A DNA stretch of 24,590 nt from Nitrospirota bacterium (lineage in GTDB: Bacteria; Nitrospirota_A; Leptospirillia; Leptospirillales; Leptospirillaceae): the NCBI GenBank assembly GCA_021802325.1, contig JAKAAM010000011.1:1-24590 (forward strand). The letters are read 5' to 3'. Every line of letters starts with the position of its first letter. Position 1 is the first letter of the stretch. The notes below the pieces were generated by a model. The model was not told where the DNA came from. It saw nothing but the letters and a program-made list of their open reading frames with translations, and searched no databases. Shown piece after piece: positions 8,690 through 16,698 of the stretch. A program made the position numbers and the translations under genes.

Positions 8690-10072
8690 ATGAGCAAGAC
8701 ACGCCACAGGCTGTTCGGAACTGATGGAATCCGGGGACGCGCCAATGTCCATCCCATCACGGGCGAGATGGCCTATCGTCTGGGACGGGCTGCGGCCCAC
8801 CTCTTTGTCCGGGCCGGCGAGGAACACCATATCGTCATCGGAAAAGATACCCGGATCTCGGGTTACATGCTGGAGATGGCCCTCACATCCGGAATCACCT
8901 CGATGGGTGTCAATGTCATCCTTGTTGGCCCATTTACCACCCCGGGCATCGCCTTTTTGACCAGAAGCCTTCGCGCGGATGCCGGGATCATGATTTCGGC
9001 CTCCCACAACCCCTACGACGACAATGGAATCAAGTTTTTTTCCTCTGAAGGCCTGAAGCTTCCCGACGACCTCGAAGACCGTATCGAGCGCCTCGTGACA
9101 GACCCGGAGATCGACCACATCCGGCCGACCGGGGCTCTGATCGGCAAGGTCTCCCGTCTTTCCGGGGCGGAAGGCCGTTATGTTGAATTCGTGAAGAACA
9201 CCCTTCCCCGAAAACAGAAGTTCGACGGCATCCGGATCGTGGCCGACATGGCGAACGGAGGCGCCTACAAGGTGGCCCCGATGGCCTTGAGAGAACTGGG
9301 GGCCGAGGTGATCCCGATGGCCGACACCCCGGATGGAGTCAATATCAACGACAACTGCGGGGCCCTTTATCCGGAGAATCTGGCCAAAAGGGTGGTCGAG
9401 ACGGGTGCCGACCTGGGCGTGGCCCTGGACGGGGACGCCGACCGGGCCCTCTTCGTGACGGGCACAGGAAAGATCCTCGACGGCGACCGGATCATGGCGA
9501 TCGTCGCGCCCTTTTTGAAGCGGGAAGGACGTCTCTCCGGAGACACCCTGGTCACGACCGTCATGAGCAACCTGGCTCTCGAAGAATCCATGAAAAGTCA
9601 CGGAATCAGCCTGAGAAAGACACAGGTCGGAGACCGATATATCCTGGAAGAGCTGGACCGCCTGGCCCTCTCCTTCGGCGGGGAGCAATCCGGCCATATC
9701 ATTTTCAGGGATTTCCACTCCACCGGAGACGGACTCCTCACCACACTCCAGCTTCTGTCCATTCTCTCCATCGACGGGGTCTCGCTGGACGACGCCTCCC
9801 GCGTCATGGAGCCCTATCCCCAGATGCTCAAGACAATCCCCGTCCCGGCAAAGCCACCGATCGACACCCTTCCCGAACTGTCCAAAACGAAGGCTGAAGT
9901 GGACAAGGAGCTGGGTCTGGGCCATGGACGCCTTCTGCTCCGGTATTCCGGAACGGAGATGGCCATACGCATCATGCTTGAGGGGCCGGACACCCAAAAG
10001 CTCGAGCGCATGATGGACGCGCTGGAAGAGGCGGCAACCCGGGATTTCTCAGCGATCTCGCATCACCGCTAG
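8690..10072 (+). CDS. glmM: Phosphoglucosamine mutase
   Basis: GlmM interconverts glucosamine-6-phosphate and glucosamine-1-phosphate, on the path to UDP-GlcNAc for peptidoglycan and lipopolysaccharide. Signatures are FGTDGIRG near the N-terminus, the phosphoserine loop ISASHNPYDDNG with catalytic Ser105, the metal-binding DGDADR at 247-252, the sugar-specificity GGEQSGH loop and the C-terminal phosphate-binding RYSGTE. The 460-residue length is typical. ATG 8690 follows a poly-G Shine-Dalgarno. In other bacteria GlmM binds CdaA and modulates c-di-AMP output, so its place after cdaAR is functionally meaningful. Confidence 0.97.
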   Translation: MSKTRHRLFGTDGIRGRANVHPITGEMAYRLGRAAAHLFVRAGEEHHIVIGKDTRISGYMLEMALTSGITSMGVNVILVGPFTTPGIAFLTRSLRADAGIMISASHNPYDDNGIKFFSSEGLKLPDDLEDRIERLVTDPEIDHIRPTGALIGKVSRLSGAEGRYVEFVKNTLPRKQKFDGIRIVADMANGGAYKVAPMALRELGAEVIPMADTPDGVNINDNCGALYPENLAKRVVETGADLGVALDGDADRALFVTGTGKILDGDRIMAIVAPFLKREGRLSGDTLVTTVMSNLALEESMKSHGISLRKTQVGDRYILEELDRLALSFGGEQSGHIIFRDFHSTGDGLLTTLQLLSILSIDGVSLDDASRVMEPYPQMLKTIPVPAKPPIDTLPELSKTKAEVDKELGLGHGRLLLRYSGTEMAIRIMLEGPDTQKLERMMDALEEAATRDFSAISHHR

Positions 10073-10091
10073 AGATCGTCTTCCCCGCGCA

Positions 10092-11771
10092 TTGACGATC
10101 CGAGACTGCTTTCCCGCTTCAGTCGTGAGCACGGCAGGGCTCTTCCTCTCGGCCTTCTTCCCGTATTTTCCTGTGTCGACCCTCCTCCTTCTCGGGGCCC
10201 TGACATTCGCACTGACACTCCCGAAACTCTCGCCCTCCCCCCGTCTTCTGGGCTTCTTTCTGGCCGGAAGCTTTCTGGTGGGGCTCCTCGCCCTTTCTCC
10301 GGCCGGGCCTTTGCAAAGCGGCAGGAATACGCGTCTTGTGCAAGTTTGTCTTGACGCCATCCCCGAACCGACCAAAACCGGGATATGGGTCTCGGGCCAA
10401 GAAGCCTCTTCACCTTCCTCAGCATCCGGTCGCCTTCGCATTTTCATCCCGGCCGGACGTCTCCCGCTCGACCCTCTCGTACGGGGAGACTGTATGGAAG
10501 GGGAGATGACCCCCTTCCCCCTTTCGCCGGAGGGCTTCCCCATAGACCACGGACGCAACGCCTACCGGATTTCTGACAGCAGCCCCCTCACTTTTTATCC
10601 GGACACCTCTCCCATCAGCCATTTCTTTCGCAGGATCACCGCCCTCGCCGAAAATCTGTCCCGCTCTCTCAGGGTTGACTATCCTCCCGACACGGCAGGC
10701 CTTCTCGCAGCTCTGGTCCTTTCGGACACCCGGTTTCTGCCTCCGGATTCCTTGTCGGACTTCCGGCAGGCCGGGATCTCCCACCTCCTGTCCGTCTCCG
10801 GGGAACACATGACACTTCTGGCCTTTTTCCTGGGGGGCGTCTTTTTGCTCATCCTCCGGCTCCTCCCGTTTCCTCTCCTGCGGTCCCTCTCCGTCCGGAT
10901 GCCTCTTTCCCGGCTCCTCATTCTTCCGATTCTTCCTCTCCTGGGACTCTACACGCTGATGATCGGCCTTCCGCCTGCCGCAGACCGGGCATTCCTGGGC
11001 TTTTCCCTCGTCTCATTGTTGAAAGTTTTCTTTGTGGATCTCACCTTTCCGGAGGTCCTCGGCCTTTCGACCCTGATCATGCTGCTCTTTGCCCCCTCCC
11101 TGGCTCGCTCACTGTCCTTTCTTCTCTCCCTCCTGGCCTTGTGGGCCCTGGTCCTGGGGCAAGCCATCCCGGCAAAAAATGCCAAAAAAGGAAAAGAAGG
11201 CCTCTCTCTTCGCCAAACCCTGCGCTCGGGGATCCTGATCACGCTGTTTACGACGCCACTTCTTGCCCTCGTCTTCAGGAGCGCGAATCCTGCCGGGATC
11301 CTCGCCAACCCGATCCTCGTCCCGCTGGCGGGAGACATGCTTCTGCCCCTGGGATTTTTCGACCTCTTCCTGAGGATCTTCCTTTCCCACACTCCCGTGA
11401 TCCTGACGCTCCTGACGGGAGCCCTCTCCCATTCCGTTCTCGGACTGGCCGCCGGCTTTGCCGATCTCCCCGGAAGCACGTGGACGGTACCCGGTGCGAA
11501 TCCCCTGCCGGTCCTCCTGTTCTATTTGGCCGTCTTTCTTCTGATACTTTCCCCCTCACCCGCGCTCCGGCATTTTGCTCCCCCGCTGCTCCTTCTTCTC
11601 ATTTTCTCGATCGCTCTCCCCGCCCCTCCGGGAGAAATCCCGTATGCATCCGCTCTATCGACAGGGACCACCGGGTCTCCCCAATACTGGCCGGGACGGG
11701 AAAGGGAAAATCTGGGCCGCCTTCTCCAGGCCCCCAGGGAAGGCAAAATGCAGCCGGAAGATGTACAATGA
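10092..11771 (+). CDS. ComEC/Rec2-family DNA-uptake channel protein, without MBL domain
   Basis: This is a polytopic membrane protein of 559 residues. The N-terminal third has two hydrophobic stretches and a DUF4131-like extracytoplasmic part. The Competence domain begins near residue 195 with LAALVLSDTRFLPPDSLSDFRQ, then ISHLLSVSGEHM (usual pattern SGLHV), followed by many hydrophobic helices to about residue 520. ComEC carries single-stranded DNA across the inner membrane in natural transformation. The C-terminal metallo-beta-lactamase-like nuclease domain of full-length ComEC (700+ residues) is absent. The TTG start at 10092 has no convincing Shine-Dalgarno, so the exact start is uncertain. 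It lies 19 bases after glmM and may be co-transcribed. Confidence 0.85.
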   Translation: MTIRDCFPASVVSTAGLFLSAFFPYFPVSTLLLLGALTFALTLPKLSPSPRLLGFFLAGSFLVGLLALSPAGPLQSGRNTRLVQVCLDAIPEPTKTGIWVSGQEASSPSSASGRLRIFIPAGRLPLDPLVRGDCMEGEMTPFPLSPEGFPIDHGRNAYRISDSSPLTFYPDTSPISHFFRRITALAENLSRSLRVDYPPDTAGLLAALVLSDTRFLPPDSLSDFRQAGISHLLSVSGEHMTLLAFFLGGVFLLILRLLPFPLLRSLSVRMPLSRLLILPILPLLGLYTLMIGLPPAADRAFLGFSLVSLLKVFFVDLTFPEVLGLSTLIMLLFAPSLARSLSFLLSLLALWALVLGQAIPAKNAKKGKEGLSLRQTLRSGILITLFTTPLLALVFRSANPAGILANPILVPLAGDMLLPLGFFDLFLRIFLSHTPVILTLLTGALSHSVLGLAAGFADLPGSTWTVPGANPLPVLLFYLAVFLLILSPSPALRHFAPPLLLLLIFSIALPAPPGEIPYASALSTGTTGSPQYWPGRERENLGRLLQAPREGKMQPEDVQ

Positions 11772-11821
11772 GGGCGATTGGGTCTTGAGTCTTTTTCCAT
11801 CATCCATTGGAGGGCTTGGCG

Positions 11822-11992
11822 ATGACCACAGGAAAACCCAAAAAACAAGATATCGATGTCCAGGACGACATGGTCCTTGAAACGATGAAGAAAAAAGCCT
11901 GTCCTGTTTGCGGAAAACCGATGCGCTGGCTCGACGGGGATTTTATATGCGTGGCCTGCATCGGCGGAGAGTACGGACCTGAGGAGGGCTAG
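11822..11992 (+). CDS. Small zinc-ribbon protein
   Basis: A 56-residue protein of unknown function. Its C-terminal half holds two CxxC knuckles (CPVC and CVAC) about 17 residues apart, the pattern of a one-zinc ribbon. The N-terminal half is charged and has no membrane segment. ATG 11822 is preferred because TGGAGGG (11808-11814) lies 7 bases upstream; an in-frame TTG at 11807 sits in that site. It lies 50 bases after the ComEC gene. It could bind nucleic acid or a protein partner; the sequence does not decide. Confidence 0.65.
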   Translation: MTTGKPKKQDIDVQDDMVLETMKKKACPVCGKPMRWLDGDFICVACIGGEYGPEEG

Positions 11993-11997
11993 GGGGA

Positions 11998-12687
11998 TTA
12001 AAGTCTCAGGGAATGTCCCCGGACGATCCCTTCGAAGAAGGCTGGATCGACAATCCGGACGATCCCTTTTATGGACAGGTCGAGCTTTCCGGATTTCTCC
12101 CACATCCGGGTGACCCGAATGGCCGTCTCCACGGTGGTCAGGCACATCTGCGCCAAGACTGTCCGGGTGATGGCGATCGAGTCCCGGTAGGTCGAAGACG
12201 GTTGGGCGGAGGGGGGAGAGTCGGCGCTTCTCCCGGAGAGCGCGACCAGGGCTTGTGCAAGTCGGACCTCGATCGGCATGTGGGCATAAAGAAGGCGGGA
12301 CTGGTACATTCGGAACCGTTCCCCAAGTTCGGTGTTGACCTCTCTTCGAAGTTCCCTGTTACGTTCCAGTGCGGCATGGAGATTTTTTTTCGCATATCCG
12401 ACGGCCTTCGACGGACAATCGGTGATCGCTCCGGCCGGATAGGGAAAGTCGAAGATAACGGCGAATCCGGCCACAAAGTCTCCAGGAAGGAGCCTCTCCA
12501 GAACGAGGGGCGTCCCGAAAGGACTCTCCTTGACGAAGAGGATGCGGCCTTCCGTCACGACATAGAAGTAATCTGATGGATCGCCTTGCAGGAACAGGCT
12601 TTCCCCCTTGCGTCTCAGCTCGACCTCCCGGTCGGGCTTTGTGGTGGCCATCCAGTCCCGAAACACCGGCATGGGGGAGGGGCTCAT
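11998..12687 (-). CDS. Crp/Fnr-family transcriptional regulator
   Basis: A 229-residue regulator. The N-terminal half is a cyclic-nucleotide-binding-like beta roll (about residues 20-120, including GDPSDYFYVVTEGRILF and LLPGDFVAGFAV). A dimerisation helix follows (about 120-150), then a C-terminal winged helix-turn-helix near 165-215 (ITRTVLAQMCLTTVETAIRVTRMW). The Fnr-type N-terminal cysteine cluster is absent, and the cAMP-binding RxS pattern is not evident, so the ligand is unknown. The start ATG at 12687 overlaps the stop of the upstream membrane-protein gene as ATGA, and a 438-residue extension would run through that gene. Only 5 bases separate its end from the zinc-ribbon gene on the other strand. 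Confidence 0.9.
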   Translation of the reverse strand: MSPSPMPVFRDWMATTKPDREVELRRKGESLFLQGDPSDYFYVVTEGRILFVKESPFGTPLVLERLLPGDFVAGFAVIFDFPYPAGAITDCPSKAVGYAKKNLHAALERNRELRREVNTELGERFRMYQSRLLYAHMPIEVRLAQALVALSGRSADSPPSAQPSSTYRDSIAITRTVLAQMCLTTVETAIRVTRMWEKSGKLDLSIKGIVRIVDPAFFEGIVRGHSLRL

Positions 12688-13034
12688 TCCCAGACCTTTG
12701 GAAACAGAAGGGAGGCGAGGAGACTGCCCAGACTGATGAGAAAGGCCGACAGAAGGGCCGCGGAGAAGGTCCGGATCTCGAAGCCGGGGACGACAGCCGA
12801 AACGGCCCAGAGAAGCAGGGCGTTCAGGACGAAGATGAAGAGCCCCAGCGTCAGGAGCGTGATCGGAAGGGTCAAGATGACCAGGAGGGGCCGGACCAGG
12901 ATGTTGATGAAGCCGAGCACGACGGCGACCGCGATGGCGGTCGGGAAGCCCCGGATCTCGACCCCGCGGACCATTCGTGATACGGCAAAGATGATCAGGG
13001 CGTTCACAAGGAGCCTGAGAAGAATCATGAGCAT
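12684..13034 (-). CDS. Four-helix membrane protein, YvlD / phage-holin-4-2 family
   Basis: A 116-residue protein made almost entirely of four hydrophobic helices (about 3-20, 30-47, 50-75, 88-110). Recognisable family patterns are VRGVEIRGFPTAIAVAVVLGFINILVRP and LPITLLTLGLFIFVLNALLLW. The family is common in bacterial chromosomes under the misleading name 'phage holin family'; B. subtilis YvlD is linked to envelope stress. The gene comes first in a two-gene - strand unit, and its TGA overlaps the ATG of the Crp/Fnr gene. It is divergent from the potassium channel. This is probably an envelope protein, not a lysis holin. Confidence 0.85.
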   Translation of the reverse strand: MLMILLRLLVNALIIFAVSRMVRGVEIRGFPTAIAVAVVLGFINILVRPLLVILTLPITLLTLGLFIFVLNALLLWAVSAVVPGFEIRTFSAALLSAFLISLGSLLASLLFPKVWE

Positions 13035-13121
13035 GACATTTCACCCTTTCCGCTAGATCCGGTCGAAATCCTTGCCACAAGATGCCGGATCGTCTATCGT
13101 TTTTCCGATGGTCAGTCGCCT

Positions 13122-13140
13122 TATGATACCAAATATTGGT
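13122..13140 (+). promoter_or_regulatory. Possible -10 element and overlapping inverted repeat upstream of the potassium channel
   Basis: TATGAT (13122-13127) is a good -10, but no good -35 is spaced correctly (TTTTCC at 13101 leaves only 15 bases). Directly after it, ACCAA (13128-13132) and TTGGT (13136-13140) form a short inverted repeat at the expected transcription start. A regulator could bind here; the adjacent divergent Crp/Fnr gene is a candidate, but this is inference only. Confidence 0.25.
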
Positions 13141-13156
13141 CCACAGGGGAGAAACA

Positions 13157-14419
13157 GTGATTAGAAGGAGAATCGTTCGGATCCGGGAGTGGTTCGAGCG
13201 GCGCATCCGAAGAACCCCCGGAGGGTCATGGTTCTTCCCCCACGGCTTGCTGGCCTTCATCGTGGGTCTGTACGGCTTCAAGAACGTTCTCCCCCTTCTC
13301 GACCAGATCCGCATTATCCAGACTCACCTCAAAACCTTCGGCCCCGCCCAGGACTTTGCCCATCTCCCGGTTGTCTTTCATATTCCGGGTGGGGTCCCCC
13401 AGACGATCATCGGCCTGGTCCAGCTTCTCATGTCCATCGGACTCCTTCTCCGCTCACGATTCGCCTGGGTGGTCACCGTCCTTTTTTCCACCCTCTCCCT
13501 CGTGGTCGTCCTGAGGCAGACCCCCCTTTCCTTTGTCCATCTGGGATTCATTCTTCTCTTGTTGGCAGGCCTCCTCCTCGCCCGAAAGTCCTTCGATCAG
13601 TCCACCGTCTCCACCGGTTCCTTTTTTTCCCTCCTCAGCATCCTTCTTCTCATGGGGTACGGGATCTTCGGATCCTTCATCCTGGGCAAGGGCTTCACCC
13701 CTCCGATCACCTCTCTGATCACCGCCTTTTATTTTGCCGTCATCACCATGGCGACGGTGGGATACGGAGATATCGTCCCAACGACGGACGACGCCCGGCT
13801 TTTCGTGGTGAGCCTGGTCATTTTCGGGATCACCGTCTTCAGCGCCTCCATATCGTCCGTCCTCATTCCCCTCATCAATGAACGGCTCAAAAAGGTTCTC
13901 ATCCCGGAGAAGCGGAAAATGACACGCAAGAACCACTACATCCTGGTCGGGACTGGGAGTCTGGCCCGCCATGTTTTTCAGGAGCTCTCCTCCCGGCACC
14001 TTCCCGTCACACTCATCGTCCCCCATCTTCTGGAGGAGGCGCCCTTCGCAGAGGCGGATCAGGTGGTGGGAGACCCCACCGACGGAGAAATCCTGAAGAA
14101 GGCCGGAGCCCAGGAGGCCCAGGCCATCCTGGCCCTTCTCGAAGAGGATGCGGAGAACGCCTTTGTAGTCCTGGCCGCCCGAGACATCGGCTCAAAGGCC
14201 CGGACCATTGTCTCCGTAAGAAGCCGGGCCAGTTTCTCGAGAATCCGCTCGGTTTCGCCAGACATGATCCTCTCCCCCGAGATGATCGGCGGAGAGCTGA
14301 TTGCCATGGCCTTGAACAACGAAAAGATCGACGGGGAGAGTTTTCTCAGGAAAGCGCTCTTTCTCGACAAGCGCATGCAGGGAGAGCCGGAGGCACCCAA
14401 TGAAGGACTCCCGGGATGA
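13157..14419 (+). CDS. Potassium channel protein with TrkA-N (RCK) domain
   Basis: A Kch-like ion channel of 420 residues. The N-terminal half is membrane-embedded, with about six hydrophobic segments. The last two flank the pore loop carrying the selectivity filter TVGYGD (residues 200-205, in ITMATVGYGDIVPTTD). The C-terminal half is a cytosolic Rossmann-type RCK domain starting YILVGTGSLARHV near 261, which gates the pore on ligand binding. GTG 13157 is chosen because AGGGGAG lies 5 bases upstream; the TTG at 13136 would precede that site. It is divergent from the membrane-protein/Crp unit. RCK channels are often c-di-AMP targets, and cdaA is 6 kb away, but no direct link is shown. Confidence 0.92.
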   Translation: MIRRRIVRIREWFERRIRRTPGGSWFFPHGLLAFIVGLYGFKNVLPLLDQIRIIQTHLKTFGPAQDFAHLPVVFHIPGGVPQTIIGLVQLLMSIGLLLRSRFAWVVTVLFSTLSLVVVLRQTPLSFVHLGFILLLLAGLLLARKSFDQSTVSTGSFFSLLSILLLMGYGIFGSFILGKGFTPPITSLITAFYFAVITMATVGYGDIVPTTDDARLFVVSLVIFGITVFSASISSVLIPLINERLKKVLIPEKRKMTRKNHYILVGTGSLARHVFQELSSRHLPVTLIVPHLLEEAPFAEADQVVGDPTDGEILKKAGAQEAQAILALLEEDAENAFVVLAARDIGSKARTIVSVRSRASFSRIRSVSPDMILSPEMIGGELIAMALNNEKIDGESFLRKALFLDKRMQGEPEAPNEGLPG

Positions 14420-14660
14420 GCTCGGGGCCCATCCTCCCTTCTTTTGGCCCTTTTGGCGGGATCCGTACTTTTCCGCAGGCCATTCTGATCTTTCCGAGCC
14501 AGCCTCTTCGATCGCCGGCCCCATCGTGTCATTAAGCCTTCAAGAGCCCCCCGGAAAACATAAAACTGTCTTCGCTCTTTTTTGAATCGGGACGATTTTT
14601 CGACGGTCTGTTCCTTTTTCAAGGGCCGTACCCCGCTTCATGCTTCTGGGACCGATTCCC
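14420..14660. other. Gene-poor gap between potassium channel and msrB
   Basis: I find no convincing gene. AAGAGC (14542-14547) and GCTCTT (14574-14579) followed by TTTTTT could form a weak terminator with a 26-base loop. The short open frames here have no Shine-Dalgarno or recognisable sequence. The rest holds only scattered T-runs. Confidence 0.5.
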
Positions 14661-14690
14661 TTGACCTCGGAGAGTGCGCCCGGTTATCGT
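14661..14690 (+). promoter_or_regulatory. Possible promoter for msrBA
   Basis: TTGACC (14661-14666) and TATCGT (14685-14690), 18 bases apart, are the best promoter match before msrB. An inverted repeat ATCGTG (14686-14691) / CACGAT (14700-14705), with 8 bases between the arms, overlaps the -10 and probable start site. It is a plausible operator; the regulator is unknown. Confidence 0.35.
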
Positions 14691-14770
14691 GAAACAAGAC
14701 ACGATTCCCTGGTCACGAAGGGTAATCCCCTTTCATGACCTGACAACCCACGCAAATGAGGTCTCTTTTC

Positions 14771-15253
14771 ATGGTCCCAGACGCCTCCGCCCCGTCCGGT
14801 CTGGTCACGGTCATCGCGTTCTCCGACAACGGCACACGGATTGGCCCTGTCAGGAAACTAAAGGTGCACGATGATCTGCAATGGCAGAAGGTTCTCTCCC
14901 CCCTCTCCTATGATGTGACGCGAAAGCATGCCACCGAGCGGCCTTTTTCCGCTCCCGGATATGATCGGAAGGAATCGGGGCTTTACCGGTGCATTTGCTG
15001 TGGCACCGCCCTTTTTTCCTCCGAAGCAAAATTCGACTCCGGAACGGGGTGGCCCAGTTTCTGGGATCCCCTGGCGCCCGAGAACATCCAGCTGAAAGAG
15101 GACTCAAGCTACGGCATGCGGCGCACAGAGGTCCTCTGCGCCCTCTGTGACGCCCACCTTGGCCATGTCTTCAACGACGGTCCCCCGCCGACGGGTCTCC
15201 GGTACTGCATCAATATGGCCGCGCTCAACTTCGTTCCCGTGTCCCCGGATTAA
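14771..15253 (+). CDS. msrB: Peptide-methionine (R)-S-oxide reductase MsrB
   Basis: MsrB reduces the R epimer of methionine sulfoxide in proteins. The 160-residue protein has both zinc knuckles (CICC at 74-77, CALC at 123-126), GTGWPSFW (91-98), HLGHVFNDG and the catalytic Cys146 in RYCINMAAL. The canonical domain starts near residue 36; the preceding stretch ([19 protein letters not shown]) is an extra N-terminal extension without a signal peptide. ATG 14771 follows a GAGG 9 bases upstream; ATG 14756 is an alternative. msrA follows after 10 bases, so the two repair both epimers as one unit. Confidence 0.95.
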   Translation: MVPDASAPSGLVTVIAFSDNGTRIGPVRKLKVHDDLQWQKVLSPLSYDVTRKHATERPFSAPGYDRKESGLYRCICCGTALFSSEAKFDSGTGWPSFWDPLAPENIQLKEDSSYGMRRTEVLCALCDAHLGHVFNDGPPPTGLRYCINMAALNFVPVSPD

Positions 15254-15263
15254 GGTCGCGCCC

Positions 15264-15923
15264 ATGAGCCTCTCCCACACCGTCCTCTCCACCACCCTTT
15301 TCCTTATGGCCGGCATCGGATGCTCCAGTGCCCCCCCTGCGACGGACAGTCCCTTCCCCGTCCCCGAAGAGGACGACTCCTCCAAAGGGCTTCAGAAAGC
15401 CGTTCTGGCCGGAGGCTGCTTCTGGGGAGTCGACGCCGTATTCAAACATGTCCGGGGGGTGACGAAAGTCCGATCCGGCTATGCGGGCGGAGCTGCCGAA
15501 ACGGCGCATTACGACATCGTGTGCACAGGACGCACCGGCCATGCCGAGGCGGTCGAAGTCACCTACGATGCCGGTCTCGTCTCGTTCGGAACCCTTCTCC
15601 GGATTTTCTTCTCCGTTGCCCATGATCCGACGGAGGTGAATCGCCAGGGACCCGACATCGGGTCGCAGTATCGGTCCGCGATCTTTACGGTCACCCAGGA
15701 ACAGCAGAGGGTCGCGAAGGCCTATATCGACCAGCTCGACCGTTCAGGCCTGTTCAAGCGACCCATCGCCACCGTGATCCTTCCCCTCGATATCTTTTAC
15801 CCTGCAGAAGACTATCACCAGAATTTCCTGGAAGAGCATCCAACCTACCCCTACATCGTCTATCACGATCTTCCGAAGCTCGCCGCCTTGAAACGTCTCT
15901 ATCCGGAGCTTTGGAAGCCCTGA
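15264..15923 (+). CDS. msrA: Peptide-methionine (S)-S-oxide reductase MsrA, probable lipoprotein
   Basis: MsrA reduces the S epimer of methionine sulfoxide. The catalytic motif GGCFWG (Cys52) is followed by YAGG, GHAEAVEVTYD, HDPTEVNRQGPDIGSQYRSAIF and AEDYHQNFL, all typical. The 219-residue form from ATG 15264 begins with a short hydrophobic signal (residues 4-19) and GIGC at 17-20. An acidic Ser/Pro linker then leads to the catalytic domain. GIGC departs from the strict lipobox (Gly at -3), yet the layout is that of a lipoprotein, so this MsrA probably acts outside the cytoplasm. A longer upstream frame overlapping msrB is not used. AAGGT lies 7 bases before the ATG. Confidence 0.93.
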   Translation: MSLSHTVLSTTLFLMAGIGCSSAPPATDSPFPVPEEDDSSKGLQKAVLAGGCFWGVDAVFKHVRGVTKVRSGYAGGAAETAHYDIVCTGRTGHAEAVEVTYDAGLVSFGTLLRIFFSVAHDPTEVNRQGPDIGSQYRSAIFTVTQEQQRVAKAYIDQLDRSGLFKRPIATVILPLDIFYPAEDYHQNFLEEHPTYPYIVYHDLPKLAALKRLYPELWKP

Positions 15924-16071
15924 CCCGGCCTGCACCATCCACGACCCGGTCTCCAGCCCAACGATAATAACAGCCCCCAGAGCTCTCTTCCATAGGATTT
16001 GGCTCATAAGTCCAATTCGTTTCACAATAATAAAAATATTTCAAAAAAGAAACGATTTTCAAAAAAACATG

Positions 16072-16100
16072 AAGACAAGAGGGATTCCGTCATGTATGAT
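16072..16100 (+). promoter_or_regulatory. Possible promoter for the 41-residue membrane protein
   Basis: AAGACA (16072-16077), a 17-base spacer and TATGAT (16095-16100) give a fair sigma-70 match in an A/T-rich stretch. The strong Shine-Dalgarno and terminator that follow make a monocistronic unit plausible. Confidence 0.4.
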
Positions 16101-16161
16101 GAAACAACCCCCGGCATTGGACCGGAGGACAAGCGAAACCATCCGTGAAAGGGAGGTCGAC

Positions 16162-16287
16162 ATGGGACTTGGACCCTCAGCAAGCCCGATCAGTATCTTT
16201 CTTGTTCTTTTCACATATTTGGTAGGCGTAGGCTTCCTGGTTTACATGTTCGGAAAAGGCGACAATCAATCTCGCAGCAAGTCCTGA
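16162..16287 (+). CDS. Small single-span membrane protein (41 aa)
   Basis: The protein has a short Gly/Ser/Pro N-terminus, one hydrophobic helix (about residues 9-30, SISIFLVLFTYLVGVGFLVYMF pattern in part) and a polar, basic tail. ATG 16162 has AAAGGGAGG 6 bases upstream, among the best Shine-Dalgarno sites in the window. A promoter-like sequence precedes it and a perfect terminator follows, so it is probably a real and well-expressed gene. I do not recognise the family. Size and topology resemble accessory subunits of respiratory or transport complexes, but no partner gene is adjacent. Confidence 0.6.
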   Translation: MGLGPSASPISIFLVLFTYLVGVGFLVYMFGKGDNQSRSKS

Positions 16288-16322
16288 TCGACGATTCATA
16301 TTCCGTTTTTTGCCTGAATGGC

Positions 16323-16357
16323 AAAGGGAGAGGTCTTTTCGACCTCTCCCTTTTTTT
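16323..16357 (+). terminator. Strong intrinsic terminator
   Basis: A perfect 13-bp stem (AAAGGGAGAGGTC, 16323-16335, with 16341-16353), a 5-base TTTTC loop and seven T's (16351-16357) end the small membrane-protein transcript. Because the stem also starts with AAA, it could act weakly on the other strand. Confidence 0.92.
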
Positions 16358-16698
16358 CTCGTCCCTCCTAAACATCCCTCTATCAGGATCCGCCCCAGGA
16401 CAGGAATTCTCATGGAATTCCAGGACGCTCCCTTTTCTGTCCAGTCATTTTTCCATAAAACGAAAAATCGTTTGTCGGATTTTCGGAAGAATGCAAAAGA
16501 GTAAAGAGGCTTAGCCTAAAATATCGGCGTCTGACTTGGGAGCTTGTCGTAAAGCAGCAAACTCCCAAACGTTTCTCCGCCCATAAGATGGGGAAAATCA
16601 TGGAAATGAAAGGAATTCGTTTGCGACCAGGATCTGGCCGATGGAGAGGAATCCTCGTCAGTCGAAGATCGATTTAATGGACTTACGATGATCAGGAA
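16358..16698. other. Non-coding stretch before the integration site
   Basis: No gene is supportable. AGGCT/AGCCT (16507-16517) is a small palindrome. TTGGGAG (16536-16542) and CTCCCAA (16562-16568) can pair around an inner GCTT/AAGC, giving a nested stem-loop without a T-run. This should be host sequence that originally followed the tRNA-Arg gene. Confidence 0.45.

Noticed and set aside
8450..9997. A 515-residue open frame on the - strand opposite glmM
   Set aside because: Same reason: all family motifs lie on the + strand, and this frame has no recognisable domain.
12684..13034. Phage lysis holin as evidence for a prophage
   Set aside because: The family name is misleading; no endolysin or phage gene is nearby, and the gene is coupled to a Crp/Fnr regulator in the core region.
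11998..13314. A 438-residue version of the Crp/Fnr protein
   Set aside because: The extra 209 residues cover the four-helix gene in another frame and read as low-complexity Arg/Pro; the ATGA-coupled start at 12687 is far better.
14542..14583. Terminator after the potassium channel
   Set aside because: Only six base pairs with a 26-base loop before the T-run, so not strong enough to annotate by itself.
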